NCBI GenBank assembly: GCA_029907255.1
Contig: JARYMF010000009.1
Span: 62,001-126,000, forward strand
Origin: Armatimonadota bacterium
Lineage (GTDB): Bacteria > Armatimonadota > UBA5829 > DTJY01
Reading direction: 5' to 3'
DNA: 64,000 bases
Below the pieces are notes generated by a model that made no database searches, was not told the DNA's origin, and saw only the letters and a program-made list of their open reading frames with translations. The translations under genes and the position numbers were made by a program. Of the stretch, positions 55,396 to 63,794 are shown piece after piece (within the stretch, counting starts at the first letter, position 1; each line of letters opens with the position of its first letter).

Positions 55396-55766
55396 TAGTA
55401 CCTCTCATGCCCAGGATATGTGCAGCTCACGGTACCGGTTGAAGGGTCATATTTGTATTCCTTGCCCGAAACAGGGCACTTCCGGATGCTTTCCGATACG
55501 CCGCTAGACTCAAGCTCGGCTAGCGTTGTCGGAAATTTCCCTTCTCCAGTCTGCCGGTACATTTCGATTGCTGCTCGAATATTCCGCAGGTTGTTCATGC
55601 ACTCAACGCTCTCTGCGCGCTCCTTCGGACCTGCAACCGTGCCTTCTTCAGGCGACGAGCGCTCCCCTAAATATCGGGGGATGATAAAGTACCCGATTAA
55701 CATCAGAATCGCAACCACTACGAGTATTTCAATTAGCAAGAGTTGCCCACGATTGTTTCGCAACAT
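55395..55766 (-). CDS. prepilin-like protein between accB and accC
   Basis: A 123-residue protein with a type IV pilin/pseudopilin N-terminus: [20 protein letters not shown], a hydrophobic helix to about residue 27, then a small soluble domain with three Cys ([25 protein letters not shown]). The [13 protein letters not shown] and FPTTLAEL segments are typical of GspG-like pseudopilins. After Gly7 the Glu falls at +6 rather than +5, so processing is uncertain. It shares the accB-accC operon (gaps 16 and -1 bases), with no other secretion gene nearby. Confidence 0.8.
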   Translation of the reverse strand: MLRNNRGQLLLIEILVVVAILMLIGYFIIPRYLGERSSPEEGTVAGPKERAESVECMNNLRNIRAAIEMYRQTGEGKFPTTLAELESSGVSESIRKCPVSGKEYKYDPSTGTVSCTYPGHERY

Positions 55767-55782
55767 ATTTTTCCTCCGCTAA

Positions 55783-56220
55783 TTATGTTTGAGTAGTTGA
55801 GAGCCTAAAGAGAATCTGGCCATATTCGACCGGCATCCCATCCTCAATCAACACCTCGGTAATTATTCCGTCACAATCCGCAACCACGTCGTTCATCAAC
55901 TTCATAGATTCGATGGCTCCGACTGTCTGACCTTTCTTAACGCTTGCTCCAGGAGAGGAAAGGCTCTCTATGCTGTGGAATATACCGACCATTGGTGCGG
56001 TGATTAGGTGTTCAGCCTCTTGGGGTTCAGCTTTCTCAGGTGTCTCTTCGGCTGTTATTGGTTTCATGGCATAGCCTGGTTCTGACTTCGCCACTGGGGC
56101 CGTAGCTTGCTTTAAGGGCTTTTTTAACCTGACTGTTGATGTTCCCGAAGTAAGGGTTAGCTCTGAGATTCTTGCGTTTCTAATGAGCTTTATTAGCCGT
56201 TCGATGTCTTTTATGTCCAA
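55783..56220 (-). CDS. accB: acetyl-CoA carboxylase, biotin carboxyl carrier protein
   Basis: A 145-residue carrier. The N-terminal region (DIKDIERLIKLIRNARISELTL) is followed by a flexible Pro/Glu/Ala linker and the biotinyl domain (~70-145), with APMVGIFHS and the biotin-acceptor Lys in IESMKLMNDV. The usual EAMKM reads ESMKL here, a tolerated variant. It precedes the prepilin-like and accC genes and follows the eight-cysteine membrane protein by 21 bases. Confidence 0.95.
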   Translation of the reverse strand: MDIKDIERLIKLIRNARISELTLTSGTSTVRLKKPLKQATAPVAKSEPGYAMKPITAEETPEKAEPQEAEHLITAPMVGIFHSIESLSSPGASVKKGQTVGAIESMKLMNDVVADCDGIITEVLIEDGMPVEYGQILFRLSTTQT

Positions 56221-56241
56221 CTCTCACCAATCCTTTGCGTG

Positions 56242-57372
56242 CTATATCTGCCACTTGAAAATGCAGTATTCGAGAAATCTTAGTACGTAAGTTACAATCA
56301 CAAGATAAATGCAAAATATAAGTAGCCACTCAACTGCGTTTGCCGTGGAAGGAAGATTCGCCCACGGCGGCTGTGAGCCAGGTTGTCCGTGCCTGGCGCC
56401 GAAGGAAGCGATTTCTGCAAAGTGCTCTGTAAATACAATTGCCTTATGTAAAAAACTTTTTATGGGTTGCAAGTAATAAAACATTAGTAGGAAAACCGCC
56501 GGGAAAACAAGTGGGCTGAGTATTTTATATTTCTGCTTTTGGTGCTCTGCATAAAGGAAGCAATTCCTGCAACGTTCTCTTTTTTGAGCTGGTGTAAGAT
56601 TTTGCCTTCTGGTTGCTGTCTCGCTGAACTTTATGTCAAAGCCTTTTACAGCCTTCTGGTTCTGCCTGAGAATGCGTATGACCATTTCCTCGTCGCAGTA
56701 ACAGCCGCTTTTTATTCGCCAGCAAGTTTTGCGCTTTTCGTAAGCATTACAGTATTTCCTAATATGGGGGCGACAGTAAGGTGTTTGCCAGCACGCTAAG
56801 TAAAGCCTCCCAGGCTTTACTTCCTCCGCTGCTAGAGCGGCTCCCGTTCGCCTTTCAGATGTCCTTTGTTCGACAAAACGGCGCACGCCCGATAATCTTA
56901 AGTAGAGGTCTCCTATTATGAAAACCGCGGAAAGAAGAATGGCTGCTATTCCTACGAGCTTGAATTGCCCAAGGACGTACATTGGCAGGTAAGCCATTGA
57001 CTTGGGGAGAAGCTGGATTTTGCCAGCAAACGTTGATGGAATTCCCCAATATAGGATGGCGCCGAAAATTAGGAGTAAATACCCTACGGTTTCCTCATCA
57101 TAGAAGCGGATGGCAGCAGCGATGAGGAAGATTATTCCACTTGCCCCTAGGATTTTGGCCGCGTAAATGATGTTGCGTATTACCCGCAGCTTGTCTTGCG
57201 GAGGCAGTGAAAAGGAGTTGGTTATCGAATTTGTGGCAAGTCCCCAGATTAGGTAGCCAGCGACAAGTATAAATACCAGGCCGCCTACCTGCCACCCAAG
57301 TGCTACTAGATTGCGAAAAGGCTCGGTCACACCGCTTGGTCTAACCGAGCTTCCACGGCTTGCGCGGTTCAT
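56242..57372 (-). CDS. membrane protein with an eight-cysteine cytoplasmic-type domain, unknown function
   Basis: A 376-residue protein I do not recognise. Four membrane helices (~23-43, 70-90, 96-112, 138-156) are followed by a ~130-residue basic soluble region and two more helices (~285-302, 348-366). The soluble region has Cys at about 194, 200, 208, 217, 224, 226, 268 and 271: C-x5-C-x7-C-x8-C-x6-C-x-C, then C-x2-C. Eight closely placed Cys suggest two metal or Fe-S sites. ATG 57372 follows AGGAG by 8 bases; an in-frame ATG 24 bases upstream is rejected. It lies between efp and accB. Confidence 0.75.
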   Translation of the reverse strand: MNRASRGSSVRPSGVTEPFRNLVALGWQVGGLVFILVAGYLIWGLATNSITNSFSLPPQDKLRVIRNIIYAAKILGASGIIFLIAAAIRFYDEETVGYLLLIFGAILYWGIPSTFAGKIQLLPKSMAYLPMYVLGQFKLVGIAAILLSAVFIIGDLYLRLSGVRRFVEQRTSERRTGAALAAEEVKPGRLYLACWQTPYCRPHIRKYCNAYEKRKTCWRIKSGCYCDEEMVIRILRQNQKAVKGFDIKFSETATRRQNLTPAQKRERCRNCFLYAEHQKQKYKILSPLVFPAVFLLMFYYLQPIKSFLHKAIVFTEHFAEIASFGARHGQPGSQPPWANLPSTANAVEWLLIFCIYLVIVTYVLRFLEYCIFKWQI

Positions 57373-57416
57373 GTCGCGCTCTCCTATCCTAGCCAAGGTA
57401 GATTAAATATGATGGG

Positions 57417-57977
57417 CTACTTTACTCTCTCAAGGTATGCATCTGTGCGAGTGTCAACCTTGACCTTATCCCCCACATTTATGAAGAATGGAACTTGGAT
57501 TACAGCCCCCGTTTCAAGCTTTGCTGGCTTTGAACCACCTGATACGGTGTCGCCTCGTACGCCTGGCTCAGTCTCAACTACCTCAAGCTCCACAGTGTAT
57601 GGCAGTTCAACGCCGATTATTCTGCCTTCGTGGGTTAATGCCCAGACTTCTTGGTTATCCTTCAAGTATTTCACGGCGTCTCCAAAGGCTTCCTTCTGGA
57701 CGCAGATTTGGTCGTAGGTCTCCATGTCCATCAGGTAGTAGTCGCTATCTTGATGGTAAAGGTATTGCATTGGTTTCCGCTCCAGCACAGCTTGCTCCAT
57801 CCTTTCGCCGGCGCGGAATGTCTTGTCGATGACTGCACCTGTTTTAACATTCTTGAGCTTTGTTCGCACGAAAGCCCCACCTTTACCTGGCTTAACGTGT
57901 TGGAACTCCACTATTGTGTAGATTTCGCCGTCTTGGATTATGTGTAACCCGTTCCTGAAATCGCTGGTATCTATCAC
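57417..57977 (-). CDS. efp: translation elongation factor P
   Basis: Relieves ribosome stalling at polyproline. The 186-residue protein has three beta domains; the loop that enters the peptidyl-transferase centre reads [12 protein letters not shown], with Lys32 at the tip. GTG 57977 (reading [13 protein letters not shown]) fits the family start, with GGGAGG about 11 bases upstream; the open frame goes 19 codons further but that part is outside the family. It heads the efp-accB-accC-nusB-folD-ispA run. No lysine-modifying genes (epmA/B, earP) are seen here. Confidence 0.95.
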   Translation of the reverse strand: MIDTSDFRNGLHIIQDGEIYTIVEFQHVKPGKGGAFVRTKLKNVKTGAVIDKTFRAGERMEQAVLERKPMQYLYHQDSDYYLMDMETYDQICVQKEAFGDAVKYLKDNQEVWALTHEGRIIGVELPYTVELEVVETEPGVRGDTVSGGSKPAKLETGAVIQVPFFINVGDKVKVDTRTDAYLERVK

Positions 57978-58155
57978 GTCCCGAAAGACCTCCCGGTATC
58001 TACTGATGTTTTTCTTGTCTTGTCGTGCAACCAAAAACTTTGGCCTACTAACCTAATTTAAAATAATTATATCACAGGAGGGAATGCTTTCGCAATCGGC
58101 TTGAACGGGCGAAAGAATACAAGAACGGCAGAGGCAGCCACGCTAGAGGAAATGC

Positions 58156-58184
58156 TTGACAGGGTTTGGAGAATGTTCTAACAT
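58156..58184 (+). promoter_or_regulatory. consensus sigma70-type promoter for the export operon
   Basis: TTGACA (58156-58161) and TAACAT (58179-58184) are 17 bases apart, predicting a start near 58191, about 55 bases ahead of the AbrB-type gene. The region 57978-58155 holds no gene I can support and should contain the efp promoter on the other strand. Confidence 0.75.
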
Positions 58185-58194
58185 TGTAACCAAC

Positions 58195-58210
58195 GTCTGA
58201 TTTATCAGAC
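58195..58210. promoter_or_regulatory. palindromic operator candidate at the export-operon start
   Basis: GTCTGAT and ATCAGAC, 7-bp arms separated by two T's, sit a few bases after the predicted transcription start and upstream of the ribosome-binding site of the AbrB-type regulator. Such a site would block transcription when bound. Confidence 0.5.
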
Positions 58211-58245
58211 ATTTCCGTTGTTGCGGATAAGAGGTGAACATACTA

Positions 58246-58506
58246 ATGATGCCTAAGTCTGCATTAGAGGAATGCTTCGTTGGGACGGTTACAGTGGGCG
58301 AGCGCGGCCAAGTAGTAATTCCTGCGGAAGCGAGAAAGAAGCTTGGCATTCATACCGGCGATAAGTTATTCATAATGAGCCATCCTACCAAGGGTGGTTT
58401 ATTTTTGCTCAAGATTGACTCAATGCGCGAATTTTTAGATCACCTAACAAGGAGTCTCAGCTTGGCCGAGTCAAATGAGGCAAACGAATGCTCGGAGCAT
58501 TCATAG
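58246..58506 (+). CDS. AbrB/MazE/SpoVT-family transcriptional regulator
   Basis: An 86-residue protein with the swapped-hairpin AbrB DNA-binding domain: GTVTVGERGQVVIPAEARKKLGIHTGDKLFIM. The C-terminal ~30 residues (MREFLDHLTRSLSLAESNEA) form a helix that may dimerise or bind a ligand. ATG 58246 is used, with GAGGTGA at 58231-58237; GTG 58234 lies inside that site. It is the first gene of the TolC/ABC/RND operon, 33 bases before tolC, so autoregulation through the upstream palindrome is inferred. No toxin gene is adjacent, which argues against an antitoxin role. Confidence 0.88.
   Translation: MMPKSALEECFVGTVTVGERGQVVIPAEARKKLGIHTGDKLFIMSHPTKGGLFLLKIDSMREFLDHLTRSLSLAESNEANECSEHS
58486..58502. 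promoter_or_regulatory. short palindrome at the 3' end of the AbrB-type gene
   Basis: GAATGCTC and GAGCATTC, 8-bp perfect arms around one base, overlap the last codons of the regulator and lie 37 bases before tolC. It may be a second operator or chance. Confidence 0.3.
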
Positions 58507-58539
58507 CGTTGGACAATATGTAAAGCGGGAGCAACAACA

Positions 58540-59895
58540 ATGATTGACCGGTTAGTAGAAAGATGCGGATTCATTCGTTCGCCTATCATTATTGTATTGG
58601 TTATTTTCCAACTAAGTCTTTGGTCAGCCGTCTTTGCAGAAAAGCTTACGCTTGAAGAGAGCATAAAACTGGCGGTGCAAAACAATCCTCGAGCGCACAT
58701 TGCCCTAGAGAATGTAAAGAAGGCATACGCAACTGTTGATGAGGCTACAAGTCAGGGAATGCCGAAGCTCAGTTTGGAGGGCACTTACCAAAGACTTGAT
58801 GAGGTTTCTGTTGTAAGATTCGGCGAAAGGGAAATTCCATTAGGCTCACTATATACCCGCACGGCTGATTTGATACTTACACAACCTCTTGATGTTTTTG
58901 GGATTGTTCGAGCAGGTAAGAGGACTGCCAAGTATAATACTTCGGCTTCCAAATCAGAGTATGAACAAGTCATAAACGATATTACTCTTGAGACAAAGAA
59001 AGCCTTTTTTAATGTGCTTCGGGCAGAGCAATTCCTCAAGGTTCAGGAGGAAAATGTCAAAGCTCTAGAAGCCCATCTGGCGGATGCGAAGGCTCACCTT
59101 GCTGCTGGAACTGTGGCACAGTTCGAGGTGCTTCGAGCGGAGACGCAGGTGGCAAATGCGAGGCAACAGCTAATCATCGCCCAAAATGGACTTGAGCTTG
59201 CGAAGTCAGCTTTCAATAACGTGCTAGCTAGACCTCTTGATGCGCAAGTAGACCTAGCTGAGCCAGAGATACCTCAGTTTGCTGAGGTCAATTTAAAAGC
59301 TTGCGTAGATGTTGCACTAAGCATGCGTCCGGAGATTAAAAAAGCCGAGATGCAGGTCAAGGCGGCCGAGGAAGTAGCAAGGGTAGCCATGCTCGCTGGC
59401 AAGCCGAGAATTAACTTGCGGTGGGCATATAACCGAAGCTTTGATGTCAGCACTTTTAGTCCCCGCGAATCATCATGGAGGGCTTTCCTGACGGCAAGTT
59501 ATTATATTTTTGACGGGGGCGCTACCAAAGCTTCTGTCAGAAAAGCCACATCCGATGCAAAGAGTGCAAAATCAATGCGTGAGCAAACAATGCGTGGAGT
59601 AACGCTAGATGTTCAGCAGGCATATCTCAGTCTTAGGGAGAGTCAGGAGCGTATTAAGGCTGCAGAAAAGGCGTTAGAGCAAGCACGCGAGAGTATGCGC
59701 CTTGCACAAGTGCGCTATCAAGGAGGAGTATCCACCCAAGTTGAAGTATTCGATGCTCAAGCGGCCTTAACTCTTGCGCAAACAAATTACGTAAATGCAA
59801 TCTACGACTACCAAATTGCACTTGCCCAACTTGAGCGAGCTGTTGGCGGGCCATCACAGATGGCTAAGCTGCTTGGAGATAGGTCTAAAAATTAG
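58540..59895 (+). CDS. TolC-family outer-membrane efflux protein
   Basis: A 451-residue outer-membrane channel. A signal peptide (IIIVLVIFQLSLWSAVFA) precedes LTLEESIKLAVQNNPRAHIALENV, the OEP family start. The long helical repeats appear twice: AKAHLAAGTVAQFEVLRAETQVANAR near 180 and AQVRYQGGVSTQVEVFDAQAAL near 390. As a trimer it should span the outer membrane and dock to the HlyD-type adaptor encoded downstream. It is followed by the ABC ATPase gene after 11 bases. Its presence is the clearest sign that the host has an outer membrane. Confidence 0.93.
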   Translation: MIDRLVERCGFIRSPIIIVLVIFQLSLWSAVFAEKLTLEESIKLAVQNNPRAHIALENVKKAYATVDEATSQGMPKLSLEGTYQRLDEVSVVRFGEREIPLGSLYTRTADLILTQPLDVFGIVRAGKRTAKYNTSASKSEYEQVINDITLETKKAFFNVLRAEQFLKVQEENVKALEAHLADAKAHLAAGTVAQFEVLRAETQVANARQQLIIAQNGLELAKSAFNNVLARPLDAQVDLAEPEIPQFAEVNLKACVDVALSMRPEIKKAEMQVKAAEEVARVAMLAGKPRINLRWAYNRSFDVSTFSPRESSWRAFLTASYYIFDGGATKASVRKATSDAKSAKSMREQTMRGVTLDVQQAYLSLRESQERIKAAEKALEQARESMRLAQVRYQGGVSTQVEVFDAQAALTLAQTNYVNAIYDYQIALAQLERAVGGPSQMAKLLGDRSKN

Positions 59896-59906
59896 CATAC
59901 TCGGCA

Positions 59907-60839
59907 ATGCAGCATATACAACATCAAATTGTAGAGACAATTGGGCTTACAAAAAACTTTCGAGGCCGACTTGCGGTAGATGATCTAAGCCTGCAGGTTG
60001 CGGAGGGAGATATTTATGGTTTCCTCGGACCGAATGGTGCAGGGAAGAGCACCACGATACGTATGTTGGTTGGCTTAATCCGGCCAAATCGCGGTGTGGC
60101 AAGGCTCTTGGGCCATGATATTATGAAAGATCGTATAAAGGCATTGAAGTATGTCGGGGCTTTGGTTGAATCGCCCAGTTTTTATAAATTTTTAACAGCC
60201 AGGCAGAACCTTAGACTACTGAGTAGGCTCTCTGGTGCATGTGATGACAGGCGAATAGATGAGGTGCTGGATGTCGTCGGCTTGCTTGACCATGCAAATG
60301 ACAAAGTTAAAACGTTCTCACACGGCATGTGTCAGCGGCTGGGGATTGCTCAGGCACTGCTTCCAAAGCCGAAGCTTGTTATCCTTGATGAACCAACGTC
60401 GGGGTTGGACCCTCAGGGCATGAAGGAAGTGCGAGAGCTTATCAAGCACCTTGTCAAAGAAGAGAAGGTTACCATATTCTTGTCAAGCCATCTCCTTTAC
60501 GAAGTAGAGCAAATATGTACAAAGGTTGGGATTATAAATAATGGCCGCCTCATTGCCGAAGGCGAAGTTGATAAACTTCTTCAACAAGAAATGAACTTGG
60601 TTGAGTTTGGGGTGAATGACGTAGGGCGAGCTTCAGAGATAGCGGCACGAAATGGCGAGGTTGACGTTGTCTCGTGCGGCCAAGATTGTTTGGTTGTAAG
60701 GGTGCGCCAAGAGATTATACCGGAACTCAACCGGGCATTAGTGACAGCTGGAGTTGAGGTTTTCTCGATAATTCCAAAGAAAATGAACCTAGAGGATCTT
60801 TTCCTCGACGTCATTCAGGATAGTAGGCATGATAACTAG
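59907..60839 (+). CDS. ABC transporter ATP-binding protein (ABC-2 type exporter)
   Basis: A 310-residue ATPase of the CcmA/NatA/DrrA group. Walker A is GPNGAGKST; the Q-loop follows at VGALVESPS. The signature is TFSHGMCQRLGIAQAL (SHGMC in place of the usual SGGMK/Q), and Walker B is LVILDEPTSGLDPQG, with the switch His in SSHLLYEVEQ. A C-terminal ~85-residue regulatory domain is present. It overlaps the permease gene by 11 bases. Confidence 0.95.
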   Translation: MQHIQHQIVETIGLTKNFRGRLAVDDLSLQVAEGDIYGFLGPNGAGKSTTIRMLVGLIRPNRGVARLLGHDIMKDRIKALKYVGALVESPSFYKFLTARQNLRLLSRLSGACDDRRIDEVLDVVGLLDHANDKVKTFSHGMCQRLGIAQALLPKPKLVILDEPTSGLDPQGMKEVRELIKHLVKEEKVTIFLSSHLLYEVEQICTKVGIINNGRLIAEGEVDKLLQQEMNLVEFGVNDVGRASEIAARNGEVDVVSCGQDCLVVRVRQEIIPELNRALVTAGVEVFSIIPKKMNLEDLFLDVIQDSRHDN

Positions 60840-61656
60840 TATCCGGATGGAGCTTCTAAAACTGTGGCGTAAGCCCAGAACTTACTTTGGTTTTATAAGC
60901 ATGACGTTGATGATAATTCTGATGCTGATTGCTATTAAATATGGCGATCCTTTTCGCCATATGCGGGAGCGCATCAGCCAAGATTTTATCATAGCAGGTT
61001 CGTTTATCAATGCCGCGTTTCTGACGCGATATTTGCTTGAGGGTGTGGTCTATACTTTCTTGCCCCTATTTGCATGCCTAGTTTGTGGAGATTTAATTGC
61101 CTCGGAGGCGTCGGATGGAACTTTGAGAACGGTATTGTGTCGTCCAATCAGCAAAGTGGGTTGGGCTGTCTCAAAGTATGTGGTCGGGGCATTCTATATA
61201 TTTGTGCTTGCAATATTTTCTGGTGTTGCGGCATATATGGTTGGTTGGGCGTTCCTAGGCAAGGGAAGTTTGGTAGTATTCAATGACGGCATATGGGTCT
61301 TCCCCGAATGGAGCGCAATCTTGAGACTTTTAGCAACATATGGCATAGTTGCAGTGGCAATGCTTGCTGTAGGAAGTGTGTCGTTTGCAATTTCGACATT
61401 TCTGAGCAACGCCAACGTTGCTATTATTGGTGGAATGGGTTTGCTTTATATGTCCGCAATCTTGCAGGAAATTGAGTATTTTAAGTTCCTCAAGCCTTAT
61501 TTACTAACAAGTTATTTCAATTCATGGAAGGGACTCTTTGTTGAGCCGATAGATACCACGATTATTTGGGAATCATTGGGTGTATTGCTTGTCTACTCAG
61601 CCGTTGCGTTTATCATCGGACTGGTAATTTTCCAAAGAAGAGATGTGCTTTCATAG
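60829..61656 (+). CDS. ABC-2 type permease
   Basis: A 275-residue permease with six membrane helices; the first is flanked by the cytoplasmic MELLKLWRKPRTYFGF. The segment LVCGDLIASEASDGTLRTVLCRPISKVGWAVSKY is the conserved cytoplasmic loop of ABC-2 permeases that contacts the ATPase (E-x-x-x-G-T-L-R). It works with the upstream ATPase. The substrate may be a lipid, polysaccharide or drug; the LolA-like gene next door favours a lipidic cargo. Confidence 0.92.
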   Translation: MITSIRMELLKLWRKPRTYFGFISMTLMIILMLIAIKYGDPFRHMRERISQDFIIAGSFINAAFLTRYLLEGVVYTFLPLFACLVCGDLIASEASDGTLRTVLCRPISKVGWAVSKYVVGAFYIFVLAIFSGVAAYMVGWAFLGKGSLVVFNDGIWVFPEWSAILRLLATYGIVAVAMLAVGSVSFAISTFLSNANVAIIGGMGLLYMSAILQEIEYFKFLKPYLLTSYFNSWKGLFVEPIDTTIIWESLGVLLVYSAVAFIIGLVIFQRRDVLS

Positions 61657-61681
61657 ATAGTGGAAGGGAGAACGGGCTCTG

Positions 61682-62362
61682 ATGCCCATAGTAGGTGTAG
61701 CATTACTAATTTATATTTTAAGTTGTGTTCAGGCGGTTGCAGGGACTCTAACTGCAAAGCAGATTCTGGAAAAGGCTGCTACGAACTACGACGCCGTTCG
61801 AGACTATGTTGTTGAAGCAAAGGTAAAGGTTGAATCTTCCACCATCCATGTACCTGAGACGGCAGTGAAAATCTATTTTAAAAAACCAAACAAGCTCTAT
61901 GTCGAAAGCAAGGAAGGATTTGCCATGCTTCCGAGGCAGGGGCTCTTAGTTGGCAATCCAGTGCGAGAGATAATGGCGGCATCTAAACTCTCGCTTGTTG
62001 GAACCGAGTTCGTTGACGGTTGCCGTTGTCATGTTGTCAAAGCGTCCTATGAGCGCGAAGGGCGTAGTGTAGATACTACTCTGTGGATAGATAATCGGCG
62101 ATGGTTAATACTTCGAATAAACTCAAATCCTGATTGGGGTCCATCCACAAGAATGAAGCTTCGGTATACAAAGGTAGCAGATAAGTTCTGGTTGCCTTCA
62201 CAATCTTACGCTACTATAATCATCCCACCGATTCCAGGCTCTCAGGCAGAGAGGAAGCCTGCAGCGCAGAAGCCGGCGGTGATATATATGAGTTTCTCAA
62301 ATTACCAGGTCAATACTGGCCTGAGCGATAAAATTTTCGAGGGGAAAAATGGCAAGAGGTAA
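61682..62362 (+). CDS. LolA-like outer-membrane lipoprotein-sorting protein
   Basis: A 226-residue exported protein. A signal peptide (VGVALLIYILSCVQAVAG) precedes LTAKQILEKAATNYDAVRDYVVEAKVKVE, the start of the LolA/LolB half-barrel. Further family-like strands are VKIYFKKPNKLYVESKEGF and TTLWIDNRRWLILRI. A pair of Cys (DGCRCHV) is present. Proteins of this fold carry lipids or lipoproteins across the periplasm. It lies 25 bases after the ABC permease and overlaps the HlyD gene by 14 bases. It differs enough from true LolA that only the fold-level name is given. Confidence 0.75.
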   Translation: MPIVGVALLIYILSCVQAVAGTLTAKQILEKAATNYDAVRDYVVEAKVKVESSTIHVPETAVKIYFKKPNKLYVESKEGFAMLPRQGLLVGNPVREIMAASKLSLVGTEFVDGCRCHVVKASYEREGRSVDTTLWIDNRRWLILRINSNPDWGPSTRMKLRYTKVADKFWLPSQSYATIIIPPIPGSQAERKPAAQKPAVIYMSFSNYQVNTGLSDKIFEGKNGKR

Positions 62363-63794
62363 ACCAAAAGTCACTATTTATATCTTACTAATCATAGTTG
62401 TTTTGCTCGGAGTATTTGTATCGAGACAGATTGGCCGGAAGACAAGTAAGCTTGTTGGCCAATCAGACGTGAATGTTTCAGTAAAAACTGCATTTGCGCA
62501 AATTGGGACTATGGATTCGTTAATCGAGGTATCGGGCGATATTAAAGCGCTCAAGACCGTCACATTATCAGCTAAGGCGCCGCTCCGCGTAGTCTCAGTA
62601 CCCTACCGGGAGGGTGACAGGGTTAGCGCGGGTGCTGTTGTAGTTCAGCAGGATACGTCCGACCTGAGAGCGCAAGTTCAGCAAGCCGAAGCAGCTCTTC
62701 AAGCAGCCAGAGCTCGACTTTCTCAGGCGATTACCACAAAGAGTGTTTCGGATACGCAGACTGAAGCGCAGATTGTGTCAGCAAAGGCCGCGCTAGAAGC
62801 AGCAAAAGCCCGCCTGCAGATGCTTAAGAAGGGCGCTAGAAGCCAGGAGATCGCCCAAGCAGAGAACGCTGTCGCTTCCACGAAAGCCAACTACGAAAAT
62901 GCAAAGTCAAATCTTGAGCGAATGAGAAACCTCTTTGCCCAAGGTGCCATCTCTCCGCTTCAGATGGACCAGGCGCAAACGCAATACGATGTCGCATTAG
63001 CCCAGTACGAAAGCGCAAAACAACAATTAAGCTTGGTAAAAGCAGGAGCACGTGAAGAGGAAATCGAGGCAGCGCAGAAGCAAGTCGAACAAGCCGAAGA
63101 GGCTCTTCGGATAGCTCAGGCAAACCGCAGTCAAAAGGAATTAAGGCTTGAGGATATTAAATCTGCAAGAGCAGGTGTTGCTCAAGCTGAAGCAAACTTG
63201 GCTTATGCGAAACAACAGCTGGAGAACGCTTATATTCGCACCCCGATTTCTGGAACAGTATCAAAGCGCATGACTGAGCCTGGGCAGATGGCAACGCCAG
63301 GCGTGCCACTAATCGAGATTGTAGCGTTGAATACAGTCTATTTCGACGCCGCCGTGTCGGAAATTGATATTCAGAAGATCAAACCAGGCCAGCCCGTAGA
63401 GGTCCAAGTAGATGCTTTTCCAAACCGCAAATTTACGGGCAGTGTTTTGAAAGTATTGCCAACAGCGGATACCAGCACGAGGCAGCTTAGAGTGTGGATT
63501 TCAGTGCCTAATCCACATAATGAGATAAAGCCTGGCATGTTTGCTAGGGGCAACATACGCATTGCCCGCCATAGCAATACGGTGATTGTACCAAAGGACG
63601 CATTGATGATAGATGGTGGCGGCTATACCATCTACCAAATCATTGATTCGGTTGCCCACCTGCGCAAAGTCCGAGTGGGGTTCATGACCCGGGACGAAGC
63701 AGAGATTTTAGATGGAATCAAGGCCGGCGACCAAGTCGTCGTGAGCGGCCAAGATAAGCTTTCCGATGGAGTGAAAGTTCATGTGGTTGACTAA
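62349..63794 (+). CDS. HlyD/RND-type periplasmic adaptor protein
   Basis: A 481-residue membrane-fusion protein. An N-terminal membrane anchor (VTIYILLIIVVLLGVFV) is followed by a split biotinyl-lipoyl domain (ALKTVTLSAKAPLRVVSVPYREGDRV and the matching AYIRTPISGTVSKRMTEPGQM). A long Ala/Gln/Glu-rich coiled-coil hairpin (~95-275) lies between them and contacts TolC. Beta-barrel and membrane-proximal domains complete it. The hairpin is longer than in AcrA and may suit the TolC encoded upstream. It overlaps the RND gene by 14 bases. Confidence 0.94.
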   Translation: MARGKPKVTIYILLIIVVLLGVFVSRQIGRKTSKLVGQSDVNVSVKTAFAQIGTMDSLIEVSGDIKALKTVTLSAKAPLRVVSVPYREGDRVSAGAVVVQQDTSDLRAQVQQAEAALQAARARLSQAITTKSVSDTQTEAQIVSAKAALEAAKARLQMLKKGARSQEIAQAENAVASTKANYENAKSNLERMRNLFAQGAISPLQMDQAQTQYDVALAQYESAKQQLSLVKAGAREEEIEAAQKQVEQAEEALRIAQANRSQKELRLEDIKSARAGVAQAEANLAYAKQQLENAYIRTPISGTVSKRMTEPGQMATPGVPLIEIVALNTVYFDAAVSEIDIQKIKPGQPVEVQVDAFPNRKFTGSVLKVLPTADTSTRQLRVWISVPNPHNEIKPGMFARGNIRIARHSNTVIVPKDALMIDGGGYTIYQIIDSVAHLRKVRVGFMTRDEAEILDGIKAGDQVVVSGQDKLSDGVKVHVVD

